Shown here: positions 18,701-27,597 of the stretch, piece by piece
Numbering within the stretch: the first letter of the stretch is position 1
How the letters are laid out: each line of letters opens with the position of its first letter
Assembly: GCF_024172165.1 (NCBI RefSeq)
Contig: NZ_JAMZEB010000002.1
Coordinates: forward strand, 3,245,501 to 3,309,500
Length of the DNA stretch: 64,000 nt
DNA from: Nonomuraea thailandensis
Lineage (GTDB): Bacteria > Actinomycetota > Actinomycetes > Streptosporangiales > Streptosporangiaceae
Reading direction: 5' to 3'
Made by a program: the position numbers and the translations under genes
The notes under the pieces: model-generated
The model's input: the letters and a program-made list of their open reading frames with translations, nothing else
Told to the model about the DNA's origin: nothing
The model's database searches: none

Positions 18701-19677
18701 CAGCCCTCCTCCTCGGCGGTCCTGCCGAACCCGGCGAAACGGCCCTGCAGCAGCGTGAACACCACGATCAGCACGGTGACCACGAACGCCCCCGCCGACC
18801 CGGCGCCGTAGTTCTGCTCGCCGAGCGCCGTCTGGAACAGGTAGATCAGCGGCGTGCGGCCGTCCGCGCCGCCCAGCCCCGACAGGTTGGAGGCCAGGAT
18901 GTTGTAGAACTCGTCGAACGCCTGGAACGCGTTGATGATCAGCAGCAGCACCACGGCCACCGACGTGTTGCGCAACATCGGCCAGGTGATGTGCCGGAAC
19001 AGCCGGCCCTCCGACTCCGCCCCGTCCACCCGGGCCGCCTCGTAGAGCTGGGCGGGGATCTGCTGGATGCCGGCCAGGAACAGGATCATGTAGAAGCCGG
19101 TCTGCAGCCACAGCCGCACCGTGACCAGCACGATCCAGTACAGCGGCGGATCCACGGTCGCCACCCAGCCGATCGACTCCTCGTAGCCCAGGAGGTAGGC
19201 CAGGCTGTTGGCCACGCCCGACGGGGTGCCGCTGAACAGCGACATCTTCCACACCAGCGCGCCCACCACGTACGAGACGGCCGCCGGGATGAAGAACGTG
19301 GTGCGGAAGAACGCCCGGCCGCCGCGCAGCCGGTTCACCAGCACCGCCAGGCCGAGCGACAGCGCGAACGTCACCGGCACGATGAACAGCGTGAACAGCA
19401 GGATCGTGACGAGCGACCGGGTGAAGGCGGGGTCGCCCAGCAGGCGCCGGTAGTTCTCCAGGCCGTTCCAGTCGCCCAGGGCGATCGTGCCGCGGGCGTC
19501 GTTGAAGCTGAGCAGGAGGCCCCAGCCGATGGCCACGTACTTGAACAGGAACAGCCCTGCCACCATCGGCAGCGTGAGCAGCAGGAACGCGCGCCAGGCC
19601 GGCCACCGCGCGGCCCGCCGCCCCGCGGCGCGGCGGGGGCGCCCGGTTGCGGGGCGGGGCGGAGCCGCCGTCGTCAC
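18700..19677 (-). CDS. Carbohydrate ABC transporter permease, MalF type
   Basis: A 325-aa membrane protein. An Arg-rich N-terminus is followed by a first membrane helix (FLLLTLPMVAGLFLFKYVAI) and the EAA loop AQLYEAARVDGAESEGRLF. The GTG at 19677 overlaps the stop of the binding-protein gene by four bases (GTGA), indicating coupled translation. It forms the transmembrane channel together with the MalG-type subunit encoded next. Confidence 0.9.
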   Translation of the reverse strand: MTTAAPPRPATGRPRRAAGRRAARWPAWRAFLLLTLPMVAGLFLFKYVAIGWGLLLSFNDARGTIALGDWNGLENYRRLLGDPAFTRSLVTILLFTLFIVPVTFALSLGLAVLVNRLRGGRAFFRTTFFIPAAVSYVVGALVWKMSLFSGTPSGVANSLAYLLGYEESIGWVATVDPPLYWIVLVTVRLWLQTGFYMILFLAGIQQIPAQLYEAARVDGAESEGRLFRHITWPMLRNTSVAVVLLLIINAFQAFDEFYNILASNLSGLGGADGRTPLIYLFQTALGEQNYGAGSAGAFVVTVLIVVFTLLQGRFAGFGRTAEEEG

Positions 19678-20960
19678 AGGACCGGCACCTTGTCGAGGAT
19701 GTCCTGCGACCGCTTGGCCGCCTCGGCGAGCGTCTTCTCCGCGTCGGTGTCCTTCTTGACGATCGCGGTGACGGCGTCGGTGTACGGCTGGCGCACCTCG
19801 GCCGTCCACAGCGCCGGCTGCTTGATGCCGTGAGCGGCGACCGCGTCCATGACGGTCTTGGCCGGGCCGGTGTTCAGCTTGTCCGCCTGGGCGGCGGCGC
19901 TGTTGCGGGGCGGGATGTGGAAGCCGTAGGCCAGGCTCCAGTCCGTCTGCGCGGCGGTGTTCTCCACCCACAGCCAGCGCACGTACTTCTTGGCCGCCTC
20001 CAGGTTGCGGCTCTTGCCGTTGACGACCTGCACCCAGCCGCCCATGTTGACCACGGCCTGCCCGCCGGGGCCGAACGGCGGCAGCGCGAAGGCGTCGAAG
20101 TCGTCGCCCAGCGCCTCGATCAGGCCCGGCACGGCCCACAGGCCGACCCACTGCATGGCCGCCGCGCCGTTGATCAGCGCGCCCGGGTCCCACCAGTCGG
20201 TGGAGTAGCCCTGCAGGGTCGCCTTGGCGTCGTACAGGTCCTTGACCGCGGTCAGCGCCTCGACCACCTTCGGGTCGTCGTAGGTGATGTCGCGGTCGTC
20301 GATCAGCAGGTTGCCGTTCGACCACGGCACCATCTGGCCCAGCGGGCCGACGCCGTCGTTGCCTACGAACAGGCCCTTCTGCTTGCCCTGCGTGAGCTTC
20401 TTCGCCGCCGCCGCGAACTCCGCGAAGCTGGTGGGAACGCTGACACCGGCCTTGGCGAACAGCGACTTGCGGTAGAACACCAGCATCGGGTCCACGATCA
20501 TGGGCACCGCGTACACCTGGCCGCCCCAGATGTACGGCTGCAGCACCTTGGGGTTGAAGTCGGCCTTCTCCGCGCCGAGGACGTCGTCCAGCGCGGTGAC
20601 CTGGCCGGCCTTGACCATGTTCGGGCTGACGTCGTTGACCTCGTACACGTCGGGGCCGTCGGGGGTGAGCACGGCGGCCGTCCACTTGGTGGCGTAGTCG
20701 CCGGGGATCCAGGAGACCTTGACCGCGATGTCGGGGTTGGCCTTGGTGAAGTCGGCGGCGTACTTCATGGCCGCCTGCTGCGTGCCCTCCTCGCCGTACT
20801 CGTGGTACCAGTGCGTCAAGGTGATCTTCGCCGCGCCTCCGGACGGCGCGGCACCGCCCTTGGCCAGCGGGTCTCCGGTGGAGCACGCGGAGACGGCGGC
20901 GCCGGCGACGAAGAGCACGGACCCCTTCAGAAGTCCGCGCCGGGTGAGTGGTCTGTTCAT
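19674..20960 (-). CDS. Sugar ABC transporter solute-binding lipoprotein, Tat-type signal
   Basis: A 428-aa cluster 1 sugar-binding protein. The signal has a twin-arginine start (LTRRGLLKGS) and a lipobox (AAVSAC), so it is probably exported folded and lipid-anchored. The mature start KITLTHWYHEYGEEGTQQA is typical of the family. ATG 20960 follows GAGAGG; a GTG nine bases upstream is an alternative. First gene of the operon, under the palindrome-controlled promoter at 21036-21065. Confidence 0.92.
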   Translation of the reverse strand: MNRPLTRRGLLKGSVLFVAGAAVSACSTGDPLAKGGAAPSGGAAKITLTHWYHEYGEEGTQQAAMKYAADFTKANPDIAVKVSWIPGDYATKWTAAVLTPDGPDVYEVNDVSPNMVKAGQVTALDDVLGAEKADFNPKVLQPYIWGGQVYAVPMIVDPMLVFYRKSLFAKAGVSVPTSFAEFAAAAKKLTQGKQKGLFVGNDGVGPLGQMVPWSNGNLLIDDRDITYDDPKVVEALTAVKDLYDAKATLQGYSTDWWDPGALINGAAAMQWVGLWAVPGLIEALGDDFDAFALPPFGPGGQAVVNMGGWVQVVNGKSRNLEAAKKYVRWLWVENTAAQTDWSLAYGFHIPPRNSAAAQADKLNTGPAKTVMDAVAAHGIKQPALWTAEVRQPYTDAVTAIVKKDTDAEKTLAEAAKRSQDILDKVPVL

Positions 20961-21004
20961 CGGGGCCACCTCTCGTGGGGGGAAAGAGCCGGGGCCGATG
21001 CCAG

Positions 21005-21016
21005 GTAACCGGTTAC
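21005..21016. promoter_or_regulatory. LacI-type operator O1
   Basis: GTAACCGGTTAC is a perfect 12-bp palindrome of the LacI-family type. It lies just downstream of the predicted start of transcription of the transporter operon, so a bound repressor would block it. Confidence 0.8.
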
Positions 21017-21035
21017 TTCAGACGTCGTGAGCCGG

Positions 21036-21065
21036 ACGCTAGACGCGGAGCTCCGGTGGCGTCAA
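21036..21065 (-). promoter_or_regulatory. Promoter of the galactan transporter operon
   Basis: On the minus strand TTGACG (21065-21060) and TAGCGT (21041-21036) are 18 bases apart. Transcription should start near 21029, next to operator O1. The hexamers are identical to those of the divergent regulator promoter. Confidence 0.65.
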
Positions 21066-21106
21066 TGCGCTGTTAACTTTTCGTTACAATCCCGCTGAGG
21101 GCGGGC

Positions 21107-21135
21107 TTGACGGGCCGGATGGGATCTCTTAGCGT
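21107..21135 (+). promoter_or_regulatory. Promoter of the LacI regulator gene
   Basis: TTGACG (21107-21112) and TAGCGT (21130-21135) are separated by 17 bases. The predicted start near 21142 sits ten bases ahead of operator O2, which suggests autoregulation. Confidence 0.65.
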
Positions 21136-21151
21136 CCTGGGCATTGCTCAA

Positions 21152-21163
21152 GTAACCGATTAC
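21152..21163. promoter_or_regulatory. LacI-type operator O2
   Basis: GTAACCGATTAC differs from O1 at one base. The two operators lie 147 bases apart centre to centre, about 14 helical turns, which would allow a DNA loop across both promoters. Confidence 0.8.
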
Positions 21164-21191
21164 CTGATCCGGCGCTCATCTGGGAGATCGC

Positions 21192-22226
21192 ATGACCACA
21201 CCCCGCCGCGTCACCATCAGGGACGTGGCCAGGAAGGCCGGAGTCTCCGTCGCCACCGTCTCGCGCGTGCTGGGCGGCGACTACCCCGTCCTCGCGGCCA
21301 CCCGCAACAAGGTCATGCGTGCCGTGCGAGAGCTCGACTACGTCCCCAACGCCCACGCCCGGGCCCTGTCGGCGGCCCGGCCCGGTGCGATCGCGATCGT
21401 CGTCAACACCATCGCGGTGCCCTACTACGCGCTCATCGCCCAGGGCGTGGAGGACCAGGCCGCGCAGGAGGGCAGGCTGTCGCTCATCTGCACCACCGGC
21501 GGCGACAACGGCCGCGAGCTGTCCATCGTGCAGCTCCTGCGCGAGCAGCGCGCCGAGGCCGTCATCCTGGTCGGCAGCGTGATCGTGGACGAGGAGTACC
21601 GCAAGCGCATGACGGAGTACGCCCACGCCCTGGCCGCCGCCGGCTCCCGCCTCGTCCTGTGCGGCCGGCCGCCGCTGGGGGAGGGGGTGCCCGCGCTCGT
21701 GGTCGGCTTCGACAACACCGGCGGCGCGCACGCCGTCACCGCCCACCTGCTGTCCGCCGGTCACCGCAGGATCCTCTACCTCGGCGTACGGCCCGGCCAC
21801 ACCACCTCCGACACCCGCGTGGCCGGCTACCGCAGCGCCCTGGCCGAGCACGGCGTCGCCCTGGACCCGCGGCTGCAGATCGAGGCCGAGTTCGACCGCG
21901 ACGCCGGCTACGCCGCCATGAACCGCCGCCTGGCCGAGGGGCCGCCCGACTTCACCGCCGTCTTCGCCGGCAACGACCTCGTCGCCGCGGGAGCGATCCA
22001 AGCGCTGCACGAGCACGGGCTGCGCGTGCCCGGCGACATGTCGATCGTCGGCTACGACGACGTGCCGCCCGCCCAGGACCTGCACCTGACCACCGTGCAC
22101 CTGCCGCACGACGAGCTCGGCAGGGCCGCGGTGCGCCTCGCGCTCGGCCGGCTGACCACCAGCCCGTTGACGCTCGGCACCCACATCGTGGTCCGCGACT
22201 CGGTCAGGCCCCTCGGCCCCCGATGA
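21192..22226 (+). CDS. LacI-family transcriptional regulator of the galactan locus
   Basis: A 344-aa protein. Residues 7-55 are the LacI headpiece (IRDVARKAGVSVATVSRVLG, then a hinge region NAHARALSAAR), followed by a sugar-sensing domain with FAGNDLVAAGAIQALHEHGL and SIVGYDDVPPAQDLHLTTV. ATG start with GGGAG upstream. It is divergent from the transporter/GH43 operon and flanked by two matching palindromes, so it should repress that operon and itself. It overlaps the dehydrogenase gene by four bases. Confidence 0.93.
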   Translation: MTTPRRVTIRDVARKAGVSVATVSRVLGGDYPVLAATRNKVMRAVRELDYVPNAHARALSAARPGAIAIVVNTIAVPYYALIAQGVEDQAAQEGRLSLICTTGGDNGRELSIVQLLREQRAEAVILVGSVIVDEEYRKRMTEYAHALAAAGSRLVLCGRPPLGEGVPALVVGFDNTGGAHAVTAHLLSAGHRRILYLGVRPGHTTSDTRVAGYRSALAEHGVALDPRLQIEAEFDRDAGYAAMNRRLAEGPPDFTAVFAGNDLVAAGAIQALHEHGLRVPGDMSIVGYDDVPPAQDLHLTTVHLPHDELGRAAVRLALGRLTTSPLTLGTHIVVRDSVRPLGPR

Positions 22227-23218
22227 ACCCTGTCGTGGCGTTCGCGATGCAGCCGCCGCTGCTGCCCGAGCTGTTCCCGCTCGACCTGCGGAGCCGCCTG
22301 GCGCAGGTCGGCCGGGTGCGCGAGCGAGTGCTCGACGCCTTCGACGGGCCGCTCGACGCCGAGATCCTGATCACCGGGTGGGGGTGCCCGCGCATCGACG
22401 CCGACGTCCTGGCCGCCGCGCCCCGCCTGCGTGCCGTGGTCCACGCCGCCGGCAGCGTCAAGGGACACCTGACGGCGGCGGTCTTCGACCGTGGCATCGC
22501 CGTCTCGTCGGCGGCGCAGGCCAACGCCGTGCCGGTGGCCGAGTTCACGCTCGCGATGCTGGTGCTGGCGGCCAAGCAGGCGTTCGCCAGGGCGCGGGCG
22601 TACTCGACGGGGGCCTGGTCGGGCGACGCGCTGCCCGGCGTGGCCACCCCGGGCGAGCGCGGGGGGCTGGGCGGGGCGACCGTCGGCGTGATCGGGGCCT
22701 CGCGGGTGGGCCGGCTCGTCATCGGCGGCCTGCGCTCGCACGGGGCGCGGGTCCTGCTCAGCGACCCCTACGTGTCGGCGGAGGAGGCGGCGCGGCTGGG
22801 GGCGCGGGCCGTGCCGCTGGACGCGCTGTGCCGCTCGGCCGAGCTGGTCACCGTGCACGCGCCCGAGCTGCCGGAGACGCGTGGGCTGCTGGACGGGCGG
22901 CGGCTGGCGTTGCTGCGTGACGGGGCCGTGGTGGTCAACACCGCGCGCGGGGCGCTGATCGACACCGACGCCCTCGTACGGCACTGCGCGGGCGGGCGGA
23001 TCTCCGCCGTGCTCGACGTGACCGATCCCGAGCCGTTGCCGCCGGGGCATCCGCTGCTGGGGCTGCCGAACGTGCTGGTGACGCCGCACATCAGCGGGGC
23101 CAGGGGGCGGGAGTTGCGGCGGCTGGGGGAGTTCGCGGTGGGGGAGGTGGAGCGGCTGGCCCGGGGTCGGCCGCTGCGCGGTGCCGTCCGCGTGGCCGAC
23201 CTGAACCGCATCGCCTGA
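22223..23218 (+). CDS. D-isomer-specific 2-hydroxyacid dehydrogenase
   Basis: A 331-aa NAD-dependent dehydrogenase. The nucleotide-binding motif appears as TVGVIGASRVGRLVIGGLRS, the family signature as AVVVNTARGALIDTDALV, and the catalytic His as NVLVTPHISGA. The substrate cannot be read from sequence. It starts inside the LacI stop (ATGA) and is followed 15 bases later by the heparinase-like gene. It may therefore act on a sugar-acid product of that locus or recycle its cofactor. Confidence 0.88.
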   Translation: MNPVVAFAMQPPLLPELFPLDLRSRLAQVGRVRERVLDAFDGPLDAEILITGWGCPRIDADVLAAAPRLRAVVHAAGSVKGHLTAAVFDRGIAVSSAAQANAVPVAEFTLAMLVLAAKQAFARARAYSTGAWSGDALPGVATPGERGGLGGATVGVIGASRVGRLVIGGLRSHGARVLLSDPYVSAEEAARLGARAVPLDALCRSAELVTVHAPELPETRGLLDGRRLALLRDGAVVVNTARGALIDTDALVRHCAGGRISAVLDVTDPEPLPPGHPLLGLPNVLVTPHISGARGRELRRLGEFAVGEVERLARGRPLRGAVRVADLNRIA

Positions 23219-23233
23219 CCTCTGGAGGCGTCC

Positions 23234-25030
23234 ATGGCCGTGAACCCGGCTCCCGGCCCGCCCGCGCGGGGCGTCGAGCGGCTGGTGCGCGAGATTCGCG
23301 AGGAGGCGGAGCGGGCCCGTGCCACCCCCGCTCCCGAGCTGACCGACGCCCTGTGGCGCAGCTTCGCCGAGACCGGTGACCGGCTGGCCTACGAGCGCGC
23401 CTACTTCGACCGCCGCCGGCGCCTGGCCGCCCTGGCCCTCGACGCCCACCTCGACGCCCTCCCCGGCGCCCCTCTCTACACCCGTCCCGGCGCGCACCTC
23501 GACACGCGGCTCGCCGTCCGCGCCGGTCCGGCCCTGGACGGCCTGTTGTGGTCGGTGTGCGAGGAACGCACGTGGGTCCTGCCCGCCCACGAGCCGGGCG
23601 ACCGCCCGCTCGACACGTTCGTGGACCTGTTCGCCGCCGAGACCGCCCACACCCTGGCCGAGATCGTGGCCCTGTTGCCCGACCACCTCGACCCCGCGGT
23701 CCGGGACCGCGTGCGCGTTGAGGTGGACCGCAGGGTCCTGCGCCCTCTGCGGCCGGGGGAGCCCTCGATGTGGTGGGAGTCGGCCCACCACAACTGGGCG
23801 GCCGTCTGCGCGGGCGCGTCGGGACTGGCCGCACTCGCCCTGGACGCATCCCGCGCCGCGGAGGCATCCCGCGCCGCGGACCCGACCCACGCCATGGAGG
23901 CGACCCGCGCCATGGGCGCGACCCATGCCATGGACGCGCCCCGCCTGCCCGTGCTGCTGCCCCGCCTGAGGCGCGCGTTGGCGGCGTTCCTGTCGGGCGC
24001 GGGCGCCGACGGCGCCTGCCTGGAGGGCCCCGACTACTGGTCCTACGGTTTCGGCTACTTCGTCTACTTCGCCGAGGCGTTGCGCGAGCACACCGGCGAG
24101 GACCTCCTGAACGACCCCCACGTACGCGCGATGGCCGCCTACCCGTCCAGGATCGACCTCGGCGACGGCGCCAGACCGGCCTTCGCCGACTCGCGAGCCC
24201 GCGGCGTGTACCCCGCCGGCCTCCTGTCCCGCCTGGCGGCCCGGCTCGGCGTCCCCGTCCCGGAGCCGGGAGTGCCGTCGTTCCACGACGACGCCTGCTA
24301 CCGCTGGGCCCACCTGACCCGCACCCTGTGGTGGTCACGGGAAGCGCCCCGGAAGACGGCGGCGCAGCCGTGCTCGTACCTGCCGGACGCCGCGATCGTC
24401 GTGGCCAGGGCCGCGGGCACGGCGTTCGCGGCCAAGGGCGGCCACAACGACGAGCCCCACAACCACCTCGACCTCGGCCACTTCGTGCTGCACGCGCACG
24501 GCCGGACGATCCTGGACGACCTCGGCGCGCCGGAGTACACCCGTGACTACTTCCGCGAGGGCCGCTACCAGGTGCCCCAGGCCACGGCCGAATGGCACTC
24601 GGTCCCGCTGATCGACGGCGCCGCCCAGCTCCCCGGCCGCGACCGCCGTGCCGAGGTGCTAGAGCACACGGCGACCGGCGACCGCGTGACGTTCGCGCTG
24701 GACCTCACCGCCGCGTACGCCACCCCGCACCGCTTCACCCGCACCTTCCACTGGCGTCCCGGCGCGCTGGAGCTCGTGGACGGCTTCGCCCTGGCCGGCC
24801 CGGACGCGCTGGTGGAGGAGCTGTTCGTCTCGCGGGTCCGCCCGAGGCCGGGCCCCGGCGTGATCACGTGGGGCCCGGTCGAGCTGCGGGTGCCGCCCGG
24901 CTGGCGGGCGCTGACCGAGGAACGGCGGGTCCGCGGGCACGACGGCGCCGCGGAGAGCGTCCACCGGGTACGGCTGACGGCACGCGTCCCGCCGGGCGCG
25001 CACCGCTTCCTGTTCACCGTGCGGACGTGA
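23234..25030 (+). CDS. Heparinase II/III-like polysaccharide lyase
   Basis: A 598-aa protein with the two-part heparinase II/III layout. An (alpha/alpha) toroid (residues 1-360) includes MWWESAHHNWAAVCAG and EGPDYWSYGFGYFVYFAE with the family Tyr/His. A C-terminal beta-sheet part has GGHNDEPHNHLDLGHFVL (metal/catalytic His) and RDYFREGRYQ. It probably cleaves or accepts uronic-acid-containing oligosaccharides; no signal peptide is seen. An unusual tandem-repeat insertion is present at residues 205-234. It ends overlapping the convergent MFS gene by 17 bases. Confidence 0.8.
   Translation: MAVNPAPGPPARGVERLVREIREEAERARATPAPELTDALWRSFAETGDRLAYERAYFDRRRRLAALALDAHLDALPGAPLYTRPGAHLDTRLAVRAGPALDGLLWSVCEERTWVLPAHEPGDRPLDTFVDLFAAETAHTLAEIVALLPDHLDPAVRDRVRVEVDRRVLRPLRPGEPSMWWESAHHNWAAVCAGASGLAALALDASRAAEASRAADPTHAMEATRAMGATHAMDAPRLPVLLPRLRRALAAFLSGAGADGACLEGPDYWSYGFGYFVYFAEALREHTGEDLLNDPHVRAMAAYPSRIDLGDGARPAFADSRARGVYPAGLLSRLAARLGVPVPEPGVPSFHDDACYRWAHLTRTLWWSREAPRKTAAQPCSYLPDAAIVVARAAGTAFAAKGGHNDEPHNHLDLGHFVLHAHGRTILDDLGAPEYTRDYFREGRYQVPQATAEWHSVPLIDGAAQLPGRDRRAEVLEHTATGDRVTFALDLTAAYATPHRFTRTFHWRPGALELVDGFALAGPDALVEELFVSRVRPRPGPGVITWGPVELRVPPGWRALTEERRVRGHDGAAESVHRVRLTARVPPGAHRFLFTVRT
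23846..23935 (+). repeat. Five 18-bp repeats inside the heparinase-like gene
   Basis: Five in-frame copies of an 18-base unit encode ASRAAE, ASRAAD, PTHAME, ATRAMG and ATHAMD. They sit between helices of the toroid domain and preserve the frame, so they look like a recent slippage expansion in a surface loop. Confidence 0.85.
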
Positions 25031-26450
25031 CCGCCTGCTCCACGGGAACGGGCCCGGCCTCCCGGCGGCGGCCCGGCAGCGTCATGGTGACCGCCGCGGC
25101 CACCAGCGCGGCGCCGCACCCGATGAGCATGCCCGTGCGGAAGCCGCCCTCGGACGGCAGCGGGTGCCCGCCGAAGTCGATCGTGAGCTGCGACAGGACC
25201 ACGCCGATCACGGCGGCGGACACGGTGGTGCCGATGGAGCGCATCAGCGTGTTGAAGCTGTTGGCCGCGCCGGTCTCGGACAGTGGCACCGCGCTCATGA
25301 TGAGGGCGGGCATCGAGCCGTAGGCGAAGCCGACGCCGACGCTGATGACGCAGGTGATGACCAGCATGCCCCAGGTGGAGCCGAGCAGGGGCATGGACAG
25401 GCCGTACCCGAGGGCCATGACGAGGCTGCCGACGATCAGCGTGACCTTGGGGCCGCGGGCGGCCGACAGGCGGGCTCCGATGGGCGAGCTGATCATCATC
25501 ATGAGGCCGGAGGGCGCCATCCACAGGCCCGCGGCCAGCATCGACTGGCCCAGGCCGTAGCCGGTGGCGGCCGGGAGCTGGAGGATCTGGATGACGATCA
25601 GCGACTGGGCGTACATGGAGAAGCCGACGACGATCGAGGCCACGTTCGTCAGCAGCACCTGGGGCCGGGCGGTGACGCGCAGGTCCACCAGCGGGTCGCG
25701 GACCCGCAGCTCCCACCACCCCCACGCGAGCAGCAGGACCACGGCGGCGCCGAGCAGCCCGAGCGTGGTGCCGCTCGACCAGCCCCAGTCGGCGCCCTTG
25801 GAGACGCCGAGCAGCAGGCACACCAGGCCCGCGCCGAGGCCGAGCGCGCCGAGCAGGTCGATGCGTCCCCGCGCCCTGGCGGGCGTGGCAGGCACCAGCA
25901 GCCAGATCAGCAGGGCCACCACCACGCTCAGCGCGGCCGAGCCCCAGAACAGCACCCGCCAGCTCGCGTACTCGGCGACCGCGGCGGACAGCGGCAGGCC
26001 GAGCGCGCCGCCGATCCCCATGGACGAGCTCATCAGCGCGATCGAGGGGCCCAGCCGGTGCGGCGGCAGCACGTCCCGCAGGGCGCTGATGCCCAGCGGG
26101 ATCATGCCCATGCCCATGCCCTGCAGCCCCCGCCCGATGACCATCGGCGCCAGGGACCCGGCGAAGGCGCAGACGACGCAGCCCACGACCAGCGGAACCG
26201 AGCAGACGAGCATCATGCGGCGCTTGCCGTATAAATCGCCCAGCCGGCCCATCACCGGCGTCGTGACGGCTCCGGCCAGCAGCGTGACCGTGATCACCCA
26301 GGAGGCGTTGGAGGCCGTGGTGCCCAGCAGCGTCGGCAGCACGCCGATCAGCGGCACGACCAGGGTCTGGGACAGCGAGGCCACGATGCCCGCCACGGCC
26401 ATGACGGTGACGATGCCGTTCTCGCGGCCACCGGAACCACTCTCTTCCAC
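25014..26450 (-). CDS. MFS drug transporter, 14-helix DHA2 type
   Basis: About 478 aa with 14 hydrophobic segments. It shows GRLGDLYGKRRMML (motif A) and GRGLQGMGMGMIPLGISALR (motif B/C region) of DHA2 multidrug exporters. The GTG at 26450 is preferred because AGGGGG precedes it; an ATG at 26477 would add nine residues. It is divergent from a MarR gene across a strong dyad, so it is probably a repressed efflux pump. Confidence 0.88.
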   Translation of the reverse strand: MEESGSGGRENGIVTVMAVAGIVASLSQTLVVPLIGVLPTLLGTTASNASWVITVTLLAGAVTTPVMGRLGDLYGKRRMMLVCSVPLVVGCVVCAFAGSLAPMVIGRGLQGMGMGMIPLGISALRDVLPPHRLGPSIALMSSSMGIGGALGLPLSAAVAEYASWRVLFWGSAALSVVVALLIWLLVPATPARARGRIDLLGALGLGAGLVCLLLGVSKGADWGWSSGTTLGLLGAAVVLLLAWGWWELRVRDPLVDLRVTARPQVLLTNVASIVVGFSMYAQSLIVIQILQLPAATGYGLGQSMLAAGLWMAPSGLMMMISSPIGARLSAARGPKVTLIVGSLVMALGYGLSMPLLGSTWGMLVITCVISVGVGFAYGSMPALIMSAVPLSETGAANSFNTLMRSIGTTVSAAVIGVVLSQLTIDFGGHPLPSEGGFRTGMLIGCGAALVAAAVTMTLPGRRREAGPVPVEQAVTSAR

Positions 26451-26487
26451 GCGGATCCCCCTACGAACTCTCGGCATGGGAAGCGAT

Positions 26488-26518
26488 GTGCACTCTACAC
26501 ATAGTGTGTTACATGCAC
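26488..26518. promoter_or_regulatory. Dyad operator between MFS and MarR genes
   Basis: Nested inverted repeats share one centre at 26503: ACACA-tag-TGTGT inside, and GTGCA with TGCAC at the edges, 31 bp overall. The size and place fit a MarR-family operator controlling both divergent genes. Confidence 0.65.
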
Positions 26519-26575
26519 ATTTTGCGGTTCACGGCGGATAGGCTGAGCCCGCATCCGATGGACAGAAGGACCGGC

Positions 26576-27031
26576 ATGGACAAGCCCACGCACCTGATCG
26601 AGTACGAGACGATGCTGCTCGGCCAGCACCGCCACCTCGACCGCAGCGCGTACATCCTGCTCAGCCGCATCCGGATGGAGGGCATGATGTCCATCGGGCA
26701 GCTCAGCGAGGCGTTCGGCCTCGACGTGTCCACCCTCAACCGGCACACCTCCGCGCTGCTGCGCCGGGGGCTGGCCGAGCGCATCCCCGACCCGCAGGGC
26801 GGCATCGCCCGCAAGTTCCGCCTCACCGAGGAGGGCGAGCGTTACCTCGACTCCGAGCGCGCCAGGAACATCACCGGCCTGGAGAAGGTGCTGGCCGGGT
26901 GGAGCGCCGACGAGGTCGCGCAGTTCGCCGCCTACCTCAAGCGCTTCAACACCGACATCGAACGCCTCCGCGGCCGCCCCTGGCCCCACCCGGAACGCCA
27001 GGCCCAGCAGGGCAGCGGCGCGGGCGTGTAG
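26576..27031 (+). CDS. MarR-family transcriptional regulator
   Basis: A 151-aa winged-helix protein (SIGQLSEAFGLDVSTLNRHT is the recognition region; IPDPQGGIARKFRLTEEGER is the wing). ATG with AAGGA six bases ahead. It is divergent from the 14-helix efflux gene and separated from it by the 31-bp dyad. It most likely represses both until a toxic ligand binds. Confidence 0.88.
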   Translation: MDKPTHLIEYETMLLGQHRHLDRSAYILLSRIRMEGMMSIGQLSEAFGLDVSTLNRHTSALLRRGLAERIPDPQGGIARKFRLTEEGERYLDSERARNITGLEKVLAGWSADEVAQFAAYLKRFNTDIERLRGRPWPHPERQAQQGSGAGV

Positions 27032-27060
27032 GAGCTGGGGCTCCGGGTAGCCGTGGGCGG

Positions 27061-27468
27061 GTGAGTCACGAAGAGGAATTCGGCTTCGCCTTCGAGGAAC
27101 GCTACCGCCCGCTGCTCGCCGTCCTCGGCGTCCGCCCGTCCACCTGCCGGCTGACGCTCACCGACGAGGTGCTGCGGGTGCGGTTCGGGCCATGGCTGGT
27201 GCTGTCGCCGCGGCACAACGTCACCGGCGCGGAGCCGTCCGGCCCGTTCTCGCCGCTGAAGGCGATCGGGGTGCACGTGTCGCTGGCCGACGGCGGGCTG
27301 ACGTTCGGCAGCAGCACGACGCAGGGGGTCTGCATCTGCTTCCGCCGCTCGGTGTCCGGCAGCGAGCCTCTCGGCCTGCTGCGCCATCCCGCCCTGACGG
27401 TCACGGTCGAGGACCCCGCCCGGCTCATCGCGCTGCTCACCTCGGAGAGCCGCCCCGCCTGTCCGTGA
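27061..27468 (+). CDS. Conserved hypothetical protein
   Basis: A 135-aa soluble protein from GTG 27061, 29 bases after the MarR gene. It contains CRLTLTDEVLRVRFGPWLVL and VHVSLADGGLTFGSSTTQGV, suggesting a small beta-rich fold. I know no function for it. It may be co-transcribed with the MarR regulator. Confidence 0.65.
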   Translation: MSHEEEFGFAFEERYRPLLAVLGVRPSTCRLTLTDEVLRVRFGPWLVLSPRHNVTGAEPSGPFSPLKAIGVHVSLADGGLTFGSSTTQGVCICFRRSVSGSEPLGLLRHPALTVTVEDPARLIALLTSESRPACP

Positions 27469-27517
27469 CCTGCCTCTGATCAGGTCTGATATGCGAACGG
27501 ATATCACGTCAGCGTCG

Positions 27518-27527
27518 ATAGCGCTAT
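27518..27527. promoter_or_regulatory. Palindrome upstream of the beta-lactamase-like gene
   Basis: ATAGCGCTAT is a perfect 10-bp palindrome 71 bases before the start codon. It is a possible operator; no regulator gene lies next to it. Confidence 0.3.
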
Positions 27528-27597
27528 TAGACATGCGCCGATCACATCTGCTTGGCTCCTGATCTCCGACGGATCATCGAGCGAAGGACGACGTGAC

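Noticed and set aside
22052..24313. 753-codon minus-strand frame across the dehydrogenase and lyase genes
   Set aside because: Gln/Arg/Gly-rich shadow; both plus-strand genes have full family motifs and ribosome sites.
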